DNA of 64,000 bases, taken from NCBI GenBank assembly GCA_016800925.1, contig JABCPU010000145.1:90707-154706 (forward strand), written 5' to 3'. Position 1 is the stretch's first letter; each line of letters opens with the position of its first letter. The stretch is from Suillus spraguei. Its lineage: Eukaryota > Basidiomycota > Agaricomycetes > Boletales > Suillaceae. The notes under the pieces are model-generated. The model did no database searches, was not told where the DNA came from, and saw nothing but the letters and a program-made list of their open reading frames with translations. Shown piece by piece: positions 10,512-22,448 of this stretch. A program made the position numbers and the translations under genes.

Positions 10512-13500
10512 CTAGATACCCAGCTGGTCATTCGAGATGAAATGGCTACCACCAGCACATCGATAACCTTGCGACTGCTTGATCCAGCGAAAGCCTGAAA
10601 TACAAACACCCATTTCTTGCAACTTCTGCTGTACTCGAGCCTCCTCGCGCCTTCTCCTTTCTTCCTCCTGCTGCTTCTTCTTCAGCGCGGTCAAGGCTTT
10701 CTCTCGAGCGGCTTTAGCTTCTAGCTCGCGAATGCGAGCGGCCTCTCGCTGGCGCATGAGTTGCTCGTTGGCAGTATTATCATTCGCTTTTTTCTGTGCG
10801 AGTTTCTGTGCTGCAGCTTCTGCAGCTCGTAGCTGATTCAGGGCATTCTGCTGCGCAATATTATACTTCCGCAACTCTTCAGCGGCATCCTTTTCAGCTG
10901 CTTCTGCAGCTGCTTTATCCGCCTGCAGCCTTTTCCAGGTGACATCATCTACACCAGGATCCCGTTGGACCTCGTCATCTGTCTGGGCAAGCGATGAACA
11001 TCGTTTGAGTAATCTCTTAGCTGTCTTGTGTAGTATATGACACTAACCTGAGATGAAGCCGTGGTATTTGGCAGAGATGTCTCACTGACGGGAGGTTTGG
11101 ATTGTTTCTGTGTTTTTTTACGAGATGACTTGGAAGCGGGGGGCTTTGGAGGAGCTGTAGTAGACACACTCTGAGAGATTGAAGGAGGAGGAGGAGCAAT
11201 GTTGATCGACGTAGCCATCAGTGGGACATCGGGGACTGATGACACCTTCTTGTTTGGCAAGTTCAGGCGTTCTCGCTGCTCCAAGAGTTGACCTCTCATG
11301 ATACTCAGTATGTCTTCTGATGAAACGACCAGTGAACTCCCTGGAGCTTTCCCAGCCGATATGAACGCAGGCCGAGCTAACCGTTTCGCTATAGATTTAA
11401 CGTCGCGTGCATTACCCCAGTTTTCGAGGCCTGCCATATCGGTGATGATACTTAGCATCTCCTTGTATAGCGAGGACGATGGGTCAGACAGCCCTTGAAC
11501 GACAACCTTTGACCTGCAGAGTTCCTTGTCAAGCAGCTCGAGGCATCGTGTTGACGATATATTAGGCAGAATGAAGTCCTCGGAAAACCTACTGGAAAGC
11601 CCAGGGTTCGTGCCCAAAAGTTGATTCATCTCCTTCTCATATCCTGCCAGGATGATGACCATCTTACCCATGAACTTCTCATTGGTCATCAGCCCTACGA
11701 CTTCATCAATGGCTTCCTGCGCAAAATGGCCTTGGCTGAGTCGATAGGCTTCATCCACAAAGAGGACTTTGCCGATCGCCTTCTCGAAAAGTTTCTTCGT
11801 CTTGGGACCTGTTTGGCCGACGTACTCGCCAACGAGATCTGATGCAGAACATTCTACCAGTTCTGTGGATGCGAGGAAGCCCATGTCATAATAGACTTGA
11901 CCAACTTTCCTTGCTATCGTCGTCTTTCCAGTTCCTGAAAAAAGGTATCAATGCATGAACAACTTCGGACACGATTCGATTACCAGGTGGTCCCTTGAAA
12001 ATGAAGCTGGTAGGTATTTGCTTGCGCATGTCCAGCCCCGATGCTTTCATCCCTTGCGCCATGTTCTGATAATCTCCCAGCTTTTGAATAACGGCTTCGC
12101 ATCCAACCATATCTTCGAACAGCTCAGCTAAGTTTGCCGCAGCATGCTGATCACGGTCCCAGTTGGAATCGAAGTCTTCTGGTTCGAAGACGATGTCCTG
12201 AGACAGATGGGAAGGTTGCGATGCCTGCCGCTTCAGATATCGATCTTTTGCAAAGGTCAGCATGTTTTCCACTTCCCCTCCATTCCCAAAGTTCGGACGG
12301 TTCTTTCTTCGGCTCAAAAGACCAAGCGCTATTTGCTTGGCTTTCTTTGTCGCGCTGAGGTCCTGATCACTTAGCTTCCGTTCAAAAATCTCCTGTAATT
12401 GAGGCTCAGTGAAGTCTTCAAACATAAATGCGTCCTCAATCGCAAAACGCCGAGCAAAGCCAGGATTAACATCCTGATTCACGCATCAGAGTTAGATTCC
12501 GATCATGAAGTCGTGCACCTGCCTTGAACATGTCTTCCATTTGCTCCTTGTATCCCAATAGCAAGACACAGCGATCATCCCCTGGTACGTTCTGTATCTC
12601 CGCAACCATGGTGTCAATGACGCCAGTCTTATAAGGGTCCTGAGCACCGCCATTCTTACTGTGCAGCATGTATGCCTAGAGTGATGATAAGAACCACAAG
12701 GTAAGGGTGGACACATATACGCACCTCGTCAATTACTAGGACCTTCCCTACAGTACTCTCCAAGATGGCCTTAGTGTTCTGTTCAGATTGCCCGAGATGC
12801 TGCCCAACAAAATCTGAAGGGTTCTTCACCACAACTAAAGACAGCAATTAGGTAATGATCTTCCAATATCCTGCAGCAAAACAGCGCACCTTCCCCGTTA
12901 CTGAGAAGCCCTAGGTCCGCCAGTGCTTGACCATAAAGTTTGGCGACAGTGGTCTTGCCAGTGCCTGGAGAGCCTAGGAAGACCCGGTTAAGGGTCATAT
13001 TAAGAGGGTGTTTTTCCCCCAACTCGCGATGATAGTTCGCCCTAATGAGGTTGAAGAGATTTTCGACAGATTGCTTCACGGATTGAAGACCAGTGAGCTT
13101 TTGTAACTTTATCCACGAAGGGCAGTGTGGAAGAACGCAGTCCGGATTGGGGCCAATAAGGTCTTCCTTGACGAGTAAGAAGTCATCTGGTGATGATCCA
13201 TTCTTGCGCTCCTTTCCTATCCTTGCAGCTTGTCGCTGACGTATCTGGGCAAACATATTTTGCAGTGCGCGGGCATTTCCAAACCCTTCGCGGCCACGGC
13301 CGCGACCCAGGCGTCGAACAGCAATTCGACTATAAAGACCCTGGATACCCTCTTCAACCTTCATCTGGCCTCCAAACTGTTTTTCGACCAGATTGGCGAA
13401 CATATCAAGAAGCTCTTCGTCAGTGTAGTCCTCAAAGGTGAATCTATGCGGGACACGACTCGGGAGACCTTGATTATGGTTGAAGAATTTTTCCATCTGA

Positions 13501-16500
13501 CGGCTGTACCCAGCAAGGATGAAAACTAGGCTTCCAACGCGATTCTCCATCTCCGCTAGCAGGAAGTCGAGAACATCGGTGCCGGACCCACCCTGTGCGC
13601 TAACGAGCTGATAGGCCTCATCAATGAATATGGCACCACCGCCAACTTTCATAACGTCCTCGATAAGCTTCTTTGCACCACCGACGCCATCATGTGCCAG
13701 GCTCGCTCCTGTGGTTTCCTTAAATGCGCTTCCCGGAAGTACTTGTATCGATTCAAGAAACTGGGCATACAGCCTTGCAACCGTTGTCTTCCCTGCAGAG
13801 ATGTTTAGATTGACGTGAAAAGATTACCCAAAGAACGGCTCCGGCTCCTACCTGTCCCTGGATTTCCCAAAAGCGCAAGATTCAAACGCTCCTTGTTCAC
13901 AGGTGTTCCCTGGCGTTTCATCAAGTCTAACTTCTCCTTTGTTTGTAGAACTTGCGACTTCACTCCTTCCAGTCCAGTCATCGCCATAACGCTATCAATC
14001 ACATCGTTTTTCTCGCCTAAGAGCTTCTTCTGCGACTCCCAGTCATCGCGAGCGGCAGAGTTTTGTCGACTACTGGAGGTTGCAAAGGAGCAGATGAAGG
14101 ATGGGAGGACTGCTGCGAGGGAGAAGTCGTTGGTTTGGATAGGTCTGTATCGCCGTCTTTCGAGGAACCTGTCATTTTCTGCGCGCGAACTTTTGCCTCT
14201 TGGATCTCTCGTTCCTTCTGCTTAACCATAGCCACTCTTTGCTTTACGGTATTGGCATCTGCAACAACTTCGACCTCGACTTTGAGTCTCGCATCCATTT
14301 CAGCCATTCGGGCATCATGAATAGCTTGCTCGACATCACGTTTTTGCTGAAGTTCTGCGTCACGCAGTAACTGCTTCTCGATGCGCTTTGCATCCTTCTC
14401 GCATGGAGTGCACTTCATGTGAGGCCCTTGATGGCATTTCCATGAAACTTGGTGGACGCCTGCCATACATTTCCCAAATAACGCCTGTTGGCAAAGTACT
14501 TTGGAGTGATCGGAAAGTTGATGGCACTTTGAAGGGCAAGGGTGTACGTTGCAACTAAGCATGGTACCACTTAAGGAGCAAGGTAAGGGAAATGTACCGA
14601 ACGCTGCTGAAAGGACACTCACCAAGGCTCCGCACAACCACCATCTGGACATCGATCATCGAAGTCATTAGCATCTCGTAGGATGGCCTTCCGCGTAGGA
14701 TGGCGTTCGCACTTAACAGGGAACCCTTCATAGATGTGTGCTGCTTGTCTGAGAAGATTGAATAGATGACACCAAAGGGAAGATTTGTTCTCGAACGTGA
14801 TCATATTGCCGATGAGAATAAAACCATCACGGGCTCGAGACAAGAGGACGTTCAAACGTTCAGGGGACTTCATGAAGCCGATAGCACCGTCGGGATTTGA
14901 TCGTGTCAAGCTAGCAACCACAATATCGCTTTCCTCTCCCTGGTAATTGTCTACTCCAGTCAGTTAAACCTCAGGCATTCGTCGTAGTAGTGGTAGAGTT
15001 CATACCTATGGTAGCAAGTCTTATCTTCCTTTTGGATGCCTTGGCAGCGTCGGGAGAGAGCAACCCCGCGCGAACCAAGTCATAAGAGTCGAGGTCGTTC
15101 AACACCGGATCATTGTCTGCCTTGAGGTATTCCCGAAGTTTGTAGAGCTGCCCAAGATAAGGCGTTAGGATAACAATATTATCCGTCCCATAACCTTGTT
15201 GACCAAGGTACCGGACAATTTTCAGAACCATGCCGGCTTCGTAAGAGTTTTGTTTTGAGGTTACAGAACCAGGATCACCACGATCATTCACTCTGCCCTC
15301 GTTGTCCTCGGGGTGAGCATGGTTGACAAAAATGATATTATCTTGAACTCCACGAATATCAGCTCTGCCATGAGTGCTGGCAGCGTCCGTAAGTTCGGGG
15401 TATGTGAGTTCGCGAACAAGTGCGGAGATTTCAGGTCGCATACGATGTTGCTCGGTGAGAGTAGCGTGAGGGAATCCTTTTAGAACAAGGCGCTCGAAAA
15501 GCGACCTGTTCAAGTCGTATCCTTGGTCACTCTCGACCTGGAGGTCATAGCTATTGACTTTCGGTCTCAGTTGCCTAAATTCATAACTCAGAATAAGGGA
15601 CAAAACATAGTAATTGAAAGCATACTTGTGGTCTCCGACAAGGATAAGCTGATTTGTGTTTGCGCCGAGGGCAGTCAGAATATGGCTCTCCAGAATCTCT
15701 CCTGCCTCTTCCACAAGGACAACGTCGGGAGCAGCTGTTCGGAGATCTTCCGTAAATTTCGCAGCACCTGTCGTTGTACATGCAATGATCCTTTTCGCCT
15801 TGAGCGTTGCGACCAATGACTCGCCGAACTTCCGGGTGAGATCTACTTGACAATTATTATAGTCTCGGCCAACGGCGCCAATATCATCTACCATCTGCTT
15901 CTGTAGGTCGTGCGTCCATTTTGCCAACATGCTCTTACGGACAGGCAAGGGAGTAGTCCAAATGCGTTTCGATTCTTCCGTCCGCAGATGAGGTGCATGT
16001 TTGAAGATACCCGCATCACGGCCTCTTTCCCATAGCGCGATGAGATACGTAGGGTCAATCTCCCGACCTCCGCGGCCCACGATGGCCATGTCGTCATTTG
16101 ACTTGGGAACGCGAAAAGCTTCAAAATAAGACTCATCCTCAAACTCGATATGCGTTAAGATATCCTCGTAACGAATCCTATTTCGCATGAACTCCGCAAC
16201 AGAGTTGTCAAGGCGATTGCATAGAAATCGGAGTCTATTCTTGAATTCATCAATCATGGTCCAATCTGCTTTAGTCCGTGGGGGTTGGGATGTTCTCTGG
16301 TTAGGACTGAAGAGGTTGAGATGCGCCAGCTGTGGTTTAGCTCTACCTCCAAGTCGGACCATGTGGTCATCAGGAATGCCAATTTTGAGAAGATCGTCTA
16401 AGAATTGGTCCAGGGCATGGTTGGTATAACAGACCACAAGAATCGTCTGACTGGTGAAGTTGTGTAGAGCTTTTGCTAAGAGGGCGCCCATAAAAGACTT

Positions 16501-18019
16501 TCCGGTCCCTGACACACTATATAAGCCTTACTTACCATTCAGAGTGTCAAAAAACATACCTGGAGGGCCCTGTATCAAAGACACCCTCTGAGTCAGGCCA
16601 GAAAGAATCGACAAGGCTTGTGAGCGATCTAGATATATGGGGTTGGGAGTCTGAAGCAAGTGTTGCAAGTTTCCAAAATGGTTAGCTTTGATGGCTGTAA
16701 TAACGTCATCAGCCATCTGCGGGGGGTTCTGCAGAGTAACACCACGTTTCCAGAACAGCAGCTCATCCGATACTGGGATATGCTGCGTCTTCTGCAATGC
16801 CTTGAGCACTGGCTCAAAGGCAAAGAGAGCAGTGTCAATCTGAAGGACCTTCGCATCTTTGGCATTGCGGAGCCGGAGGATGGTCCTGCTTGTGCTCGCC
16901 TGCCCGTCCAGCTGAATAACAATAATAGGGGGGCTGCGGATCAAGAGATCTTCCACTCGGTTCACAGTGCCAAAGCCAACGACTTCGCCATCAACCACCA
17001 CGCAGACGAGTGATTGATGACGAAGGATCTTGGAGCCAGTGTGATCATCTGTGAGGCATGCTTTCCTGTCCTTCGGGGGGATGCGCTTCAGCGATGGCAG
17101 GTCGTCAATACACTCCAATGTTATTCCCCACAACATCTTCCGATCATCGGTGCCGTGGTAAACACCTTTGAGAATAACACCGTCTATAAGGCTAGCACGG
17201 TGGCGCTTGACGTTCTTTCCTTCCAGCGCCTGAAGTTCTTCTCTCATCTCTGCTATCATGTCTTCGCGAAGAAGGCGAAATGTGTTATCAAGATAATCTG
17301 CGATACGAGTACTTTCTCCAGATTCGTCTTCTAGCTCTGAGCTACGGCGCATGAATGGTCGCTGTTTGGATCCAATTTCATCGGCTGTGGGAAGGATAGC
17401 GATATCACGAAAATTGACCAAATCATTGTCATGTCGTCCGCCTGGGCCATTAGCAGCCAAGGGAGGGGCCGAGGAGCCATACATCGAAAGGATGTGCTTA
17501 ATCTTCTCTCCAATAAGCCGGACTTCCAAGTTTGCAGAGCCTGTGAGTTTGGGGAGTACACTTGGCCTGCCAGCTAGTTCACGATAGGGTGCTGTGTCAT
17601 GGTTGGAGAGGTTCAACAGCCGAAGGAGGAGGCTAGCGAAGGCTCGTTGAGCTTTTTCGAGTAGCTCTCCACGAGCAAAAGCTTGGCTAAATGCCGACCA
17701 GAAAAAATCTGGTTCGACTATTTGGACAAACAGGTGATCCAGCACATTGCTGCTGATGCTTGTGACCTGGAGGAGATATACAAGAACATTAGCACCAATA
17801 CCATTCATAAACTCCGTTGACAAGTCCAGTCGCATCGCCTCCTGTACGATAGAGGGTCCTTTTGCTTCTCCCACTATCTTGTTTACGCATCACTGCAACA
17901 TCTGGTTGGGAACATATAGAATCGAGAAACAAGTGACAGTTTCGTGGCTCGATAGGGACTTTGCCCTTGAGAACGTCATAGAACCGTTTGTTGAGCAAAG
18001 CCGCTCGTCGATCAGACAT
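10512..18019 (-). pseudogene. Copy B: SF1 helicase + triple CbxX/CfxQ AAA+ protein with two frameshifts
   Basis: Eleven exons can be traced: 18019-16560, 16508-15626, 15574-15006, 14950-14623, 14569-13852, 13792-12890, 12834-12725, 12675-12523, 12473-11984, 11934-11048 and 10982-10512. The domain order equals copy C: helicase (GPPGTGKS, CYTNHALDQFL, VEEAGEI, QHRMRPEIS), Cys-rich stretch, coiled coil, AAA1 (GNPGTGKTT, IFIDEAYQL), AAA2 (GSPGTGKTT, VLVIDEAYML), AAA3 (GPPGTGKTT, VLFVDEAYRL), Pro-rich linker and C-terminal coiled coil ending in GYRCAGGSHF. Exon 1 needs removal of one base near 17890 to stay in frame. Exon 5 changes frame again near 14065, inside the Pro/Ser-rich linker that is continuous in copy C. 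One intron has a GC donor, and one intron (10983-11047) is absent from copy C. Either two real lesions make this a pseudogene or both are sequencing errors. The protein is clearly more diverged from A and C than those are from each other. Confidence 0.75.
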
Positions 18020-18980
18020 TTTCTGAGTGTTCTTTGGCAGCGGTGTTGATGGTAGTGGGGAGAAAAAAATACGCTTGTGGGTAATAATATATGTATTAGA
18101 GGTTCAGGGACATAGTTTCCAACTTTGAGGTAAGTTAGAAGAGCACGTGTAAGCAAAGAATGACAAACAGATCTGCGCAAGTACCAGGAGGACCTTCACG
18201 ATAGCACACTAGACATGTAGGGCAAGAAGGTCGCAATATGTCCGAGGAGGTACTAGTAGGAACCCTGGAACTGGGTCATTGATGCTTCGAATGGCTTTAA
18301 CTTGAAGAAAGACTGTCAGTCATGCGAGTGAGGAGCACGCGAAGTACTCCGCAGCGACGCCGCTACTGCCAGGCGCATCACCAAAATTTCCCATTCCAGA
18401 GATGGTAATCTAAGGTCGCATCAGCCCTTAGAAGGCGTTTAAGGGACGGCAGGCGTATCAGGTCCCAGGGTCCGCTTATCTGGTCATACCTAGGTTCGTT
18501 TTTTTCGCTAATGTGCTGCTCAACTGCTGATCATTCCTCAGCTGCTAGCCATGTATCATGCTGATATGTCCTGCTAAGCCGTTTCCATTGTTCTGTATGG
18601 TTATCACACTGATATGTCATGCTAAACAGATGTCAATTTGCTATTGTATTACATGGCATTAGCTACGAGTAAGGTCCTGAATGTACTGTAAAGTGCGCGG
18701 CAGGGTAAAACAGAGTGAGCATTGCGGTCAAAAATGAGTAATCCCGGATCCTGGTATTAGTACAATGATTGATGAAACTTGACAGCGAAGACTTGGATGC
18801 GAAAATGTGAAAACATTGATGTGAAGAGACAGCGAAGGTAACGAAGAGATGGACGGCACAGCGAAGACGTTGATGTGAAGAGACAACAAAGCGATGGTGA
18901 GCGAGCCTGAAATGTGAATATCATAACAGTCAGCACGATGTAAGCAAAGCATGGTGTGACCTACGAAGATGAGCAACCAT
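18020..18980. other. Intergenic gap holding the left candidate transposon end
   Basis: No gene was recognised. The stretch contains two related motifs, ATATGTCCTGCTAAGCC near 18564 and ATATGTCATGCTAAAC near 18612. The second matches, inverted, the sequence at 29869-29882 (see the inverted-repeat entry). The part nearest 18020 is the upstream region of copy B. Confidence 0.45.
18614..18627 (+). repeat. Left arm of a 14-bp inverted repeat bracketing the Plavaka interval
   Basis: ATGTCATGCTAAAC here is the exact reverse complement of 29869-29882, and similarity continues inward (TGTCAA on both sides). A diverged second copy of the motif lies about 50 bp further out. This is compatible with terminal or subterminal repeats of a CACTA-type element. 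The true element edge and any target-site duplication could not be fixed by eye. Confidence 0.45.
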
Positions 18981-21422
18981 TCATTTCTTCTTGCGGGTCT
19001 TCCTGGCCTTCTTTGGTGCTGGTAATGGCGACTGTATAACAACCTTAGTACGAATACGGCCCCTCTTGGCTTTGGACTTTGGTGGCTGGGGTTCTTCCTC
19101 GAGTTCGTCGAGTTTGTCAGGCTCACTAAGATCACTGAAATCCTCATTAACGGCTGGTTCCTTAGCAGATACTGCCTGCTGCTCGGGCTTCTCAGATGTC
19201 GCAGATTCCTGAGGCTTTGGATCTGGACTGGGAGGTGGAATCTCGGGTGGCAGCATCAGGAAATTCACACATTCCTTAACATGCTTAATCAGCTTAACTC
19301 ACTTATCTCAAAACTTGTTTGCTCTCTCTCACATCATTCACCTGGCATATCTTATATTTTTTGAGTGCGAAATACAATAAAACATGTATATTAATATATC
19401 TCAACTTTTTTTTTCTGAATTCATTCACATTGAAATTTTGGACAAGTAGATTCAATTTCACCAAGGCAGTTAAGTGTAAATAAGTCCGCATAAGGGCACG
19501 TCAAGGAATGTGTGAATTTCCTGATGAGACTCATGCTAGATTTAACGATGTCAGACTCGGATGCAGTGACAGGGACAGATGGACTCTTTGGTGGAGTAGG
19601 CAGCTCCTCTCCAGGACCAGAATCCGAGGAAACCATCTGTGCAGCGGCTTCATCTGCAAGCCTCTGCTCATACTGCTTTCGCATTAGAGCAAAGTCGTCA
19701 TCGTCGTCGTCATCGGTGGTGTTCGTGGAAGACAATGCACGAAGCCCAAGCTTGTTTTTGAACAATTTGCTACGAAGCTCAAGGTTAGACACTGCTCATA
19801 AAAGAAGTTCATACATACAGGTTCCAATGCTCGTGCAGTGCCTTTGCCCAATTGGGGTCTGGGGCATCACGAATAGTTGAAATGACCCGATAATAGGCAC
19901 TTTAGTAGTTGTAATTTCTGTCTTCTTCCTTCCACTTGTCGCGTGAACCGATGGCGAAACGGCTCTGTATGAGGACATTCAGTAGTAGTTAAAATGTAAA
20001 AAGTAAGTGTATTGAGAGACATACCTGAATCACACCATATGCAATATTCTCTGCTTCTACCTCCATCATATTATGGAGACGTGCATTACATGGACGTGTC
20101 CCAACAGATTCGCTGTCTGCGCAAAGAGCGGAGGAAGGTCCTGTGAAGAGATGCCTCATCACCTGAGAGAGACAGGTTTGATGAATGCTCGAAGATCAAT
20201 CGGTCTAATAAAAAATCACTCACTCGCTCGAGAAGGTATCCTTCAAATAGCCCATTCTGCACCTGCTGAGGGTTGAAATTTTCCCCAGCGATCTTACCGG
20301 AGTATACCATGGCCGGCCAGACCAATGCGCGCATCTTGATATCTCAATCTTGCAACTTTTGGCATGTTCTAATCAAAACTGTCAGTAACTTCAACCAATA
20401 GTGGAGGGTACTTACACTATAGGATCTTTCAAATATTCACCCAAGTGCTTCACAGGACAGAGCATCCTGGCGAGCTGCAGGTGATTAATACCCATCTTCG
20501 CGCATGACCATTGATTATTAGCACGAATGGGAGGGTCCAGATCTTTGTCGTCAGGGTCATATGCTGCATACTGTCCAATGACAGGTTTCAGATGGCTAGC
20601 GTCCTCTGAACGAACTTGTCTGATAATTGTTTGCATCTGTAAGCGGCATTAGCACACAAACCAGTGCATGTATGCATGCATACAACTGCTTACCTCAGTG
20701 AGAAGTGCCTCGAGTTCTCGCCGCTTCTTCTTGTTACCATTGACCAGTGTTAGTAGGTATGGGGCAGCCATGGTTATCTTCTTGTAGGTTCGCATCATTC
20801 GTGCCTCGTCATCCTTGGAGCTAGAGTAGTGTTATTAGCAAAAATGAAATGTGATCGTGAGCTGTACTCACATGTTCTTCAAGATTGCTTTGCGGTCATT
20901 CTTAACTTGTTTGTCCTCAATATGGTCCGCTCTTTCGGCTGCTTCTCGCTGCTCGACGAGAGGTGCAACCTGAAAGACATCAGTAAGTTTGCAAAACATG
21001 TCTACCCCTTGGGGTATCCAACGTGCAACATGTAAGCATTGCTCTTGCAGTGACATTCCTTTCCTGTATCGGACATTGAGAGATAAGCATGATTCGGATG
21101 TGCTGGCATGTACTTACTGTTTGGATTTGTTGCCTGAGTCTGAGTCTTTACATTTCCTAAGAAGGAGGGATTAGATATGCATATATGCACACGATAATGC
21201 GAAACTAACTTACTTTATTTGTTTGTTGGGTTTCTTCACGTCGGTGTCGCTATCCGATGATTCCCTTATGCATTTTTGCAGGGATTTCTTTCGTTTTGGT
21301 TCTTTGTGCACTGGCGAAGTCGTGGGTGGTGAAGTGGGGCATGACTGACGAGTCATTGAGTCATCACTGTCTGATGAGGAGCTACTGGAGGTTGACAGTG
21401 AGCGGTGCCTACGTGCTGGCAT
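18981..21422 (-). pseudogene. DUF6698-like basidiomycete protein, multi-exon, with an in-frame stop
   Basis: The gene starts at ATG 21422 with an Arg/Ser/Asp-rich disordered head and proceeds through several short exons. These include a charged helix (VAPLVEQREAAERADHIE), a segment with ANNQWSCAKMGINHLQLARMLCP, and the hallmark stretch LFEGYLLERV joined across an intron to MRHLFTGPSSALCADS, CNARLHNMMEVEAENIAYG and VIQSRFAIGSRDKWKEED. From memory this matches the DUF6698 family, which is expanded in Agaricomycetes and has no known function. Shortly after, TAA at 19902-19904 interrupts a frame that otherwise reads on (YYRVISTIRDAPDPNWAKAL). It looks like CAA changed to TAA. Two further open segments, an Asp-rich piece (19421-19792) and a Lys/Arg-rich tail ending KKARKTRKKK (to 18981), may be last exons. 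The gene points away from the Plavaka transposase and may be its cargo. Exon junctions are approximate. Confidence 0.55.
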
Positions 21423-21682
21423 GATGATGGTAGTAAATAAGATGGAATATGATAATACGCGTCCATGACATTATTGATTACAAACTTTTGTTTGGTACTA
21501 TTGAGGTGTTTTGAGAACACCCTGGGAAACCTCGATGCATCTATGCGATCTCTCAAAATCTATGTTGACGCGTCAAGTACAATGATTAATTCTACAATTA
21601 CATGATTCTTGTGTACAGATTGCAAAATAAAATTACATGAAAGCAATGCGAGAGCAAAAAGAATGGTACAGCAAAATCTAAA

Positions 21683-22448
21683 CTAAGTCAAGTCTGCGGT
21701 AACAGGAGCAGGGAAAGTGCGCAAAATATCTAGACCAACAACGGAATCTTTAGGCTCCACGTCCCTGAAATGGTGGCGACAGACAGGCGGCCAAGTAGTG
21801 CTACTGTCAAATTTGGGTTTGCATGGCGGGGGTTGTTTGCGGAATCCGACTAGGCGCACTGGTTTCGCCTTGATGGTATTAATCCTATAGATCAAGTTGT
21901 ATCAATGTCACAATCAGACAAATATAAAAAAAAACCTTACCTGGAACTCTGAGATGTGATTTTGAGGCCTGCAAGATCTTCAGTGAGCTTGATGGTATCG
22001 GTTGCGAACCTGTAAATTTTGATGTTAGTACAACTCACTAGAACACTACCAACATTATCATGTTTTGGTCCTCTTGTTCTCACAATTGGTCGACGAGGTC
22101 CTGTAGATTCAGTTAGCAATCTTATTGCGAGAGGAGAACCGAATGATACTCGCTTTTTCCTCTTGTGATTGCCTGGAATCAACAAGTCCACCTCGCTATC
22201 TGAAGATTCTTCAATGTGAAGCATCTTGACAGGATCTTTGAGTCGGATAATAAGTTTCTAGATCAAATTGTCAGTAAGTAACATGAAAAGATCGACATTA
22301 ATACCAATGGGCCCGGGTTCTCGGGGGTAAAATTAATCTCGTAAGTCGGCCAGCCAGTTAGAATATTCTTGATATCCATGACAATGATATTGTCACGCTG
22401 GACGATGACCTGGTCGGTACCGTTGACGAGAATAGATTCAGATTGCAT
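21683..22448 (-). CDS. Unrecognised multi-exon gene, divergent to the Plavaka transposase
   Basis: I do not recognise this protein. It starts at ATG 22448 with a stretch of about 48 residues (VIVQRDNIIVMDIKNIL, then GWPTYEINFTPENPGP). It continues with an acidic then basic segment (EESSDSEVDLL, HKRKKRVSFG), a short piece (TDTIKLTEDLAGLKI) and a Pro/Cys-containing last exon ending FPAPVTADLT. Introns are short; one has a textbook branch site (TACTAAC near 22030). The junction after exon 2 does not keep frame with any donor I could find, so the model there is uncertain or the gene is damaged. Its head lies about 1.1 kb from the transposase start, in divergent orientation. It sits in tandem with the DUF6698-like gene, which suggests but does not show membership of the same mobile element. 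Confidence 0.4.

Noticed and set aside
14017..14250. An intron in copy B exon 5 to explain the frame change near 14065
   Set aside because: Copy C reads through this region without interruption and no good donor is present (only GTTCCT), so an indel is the simpler reading.
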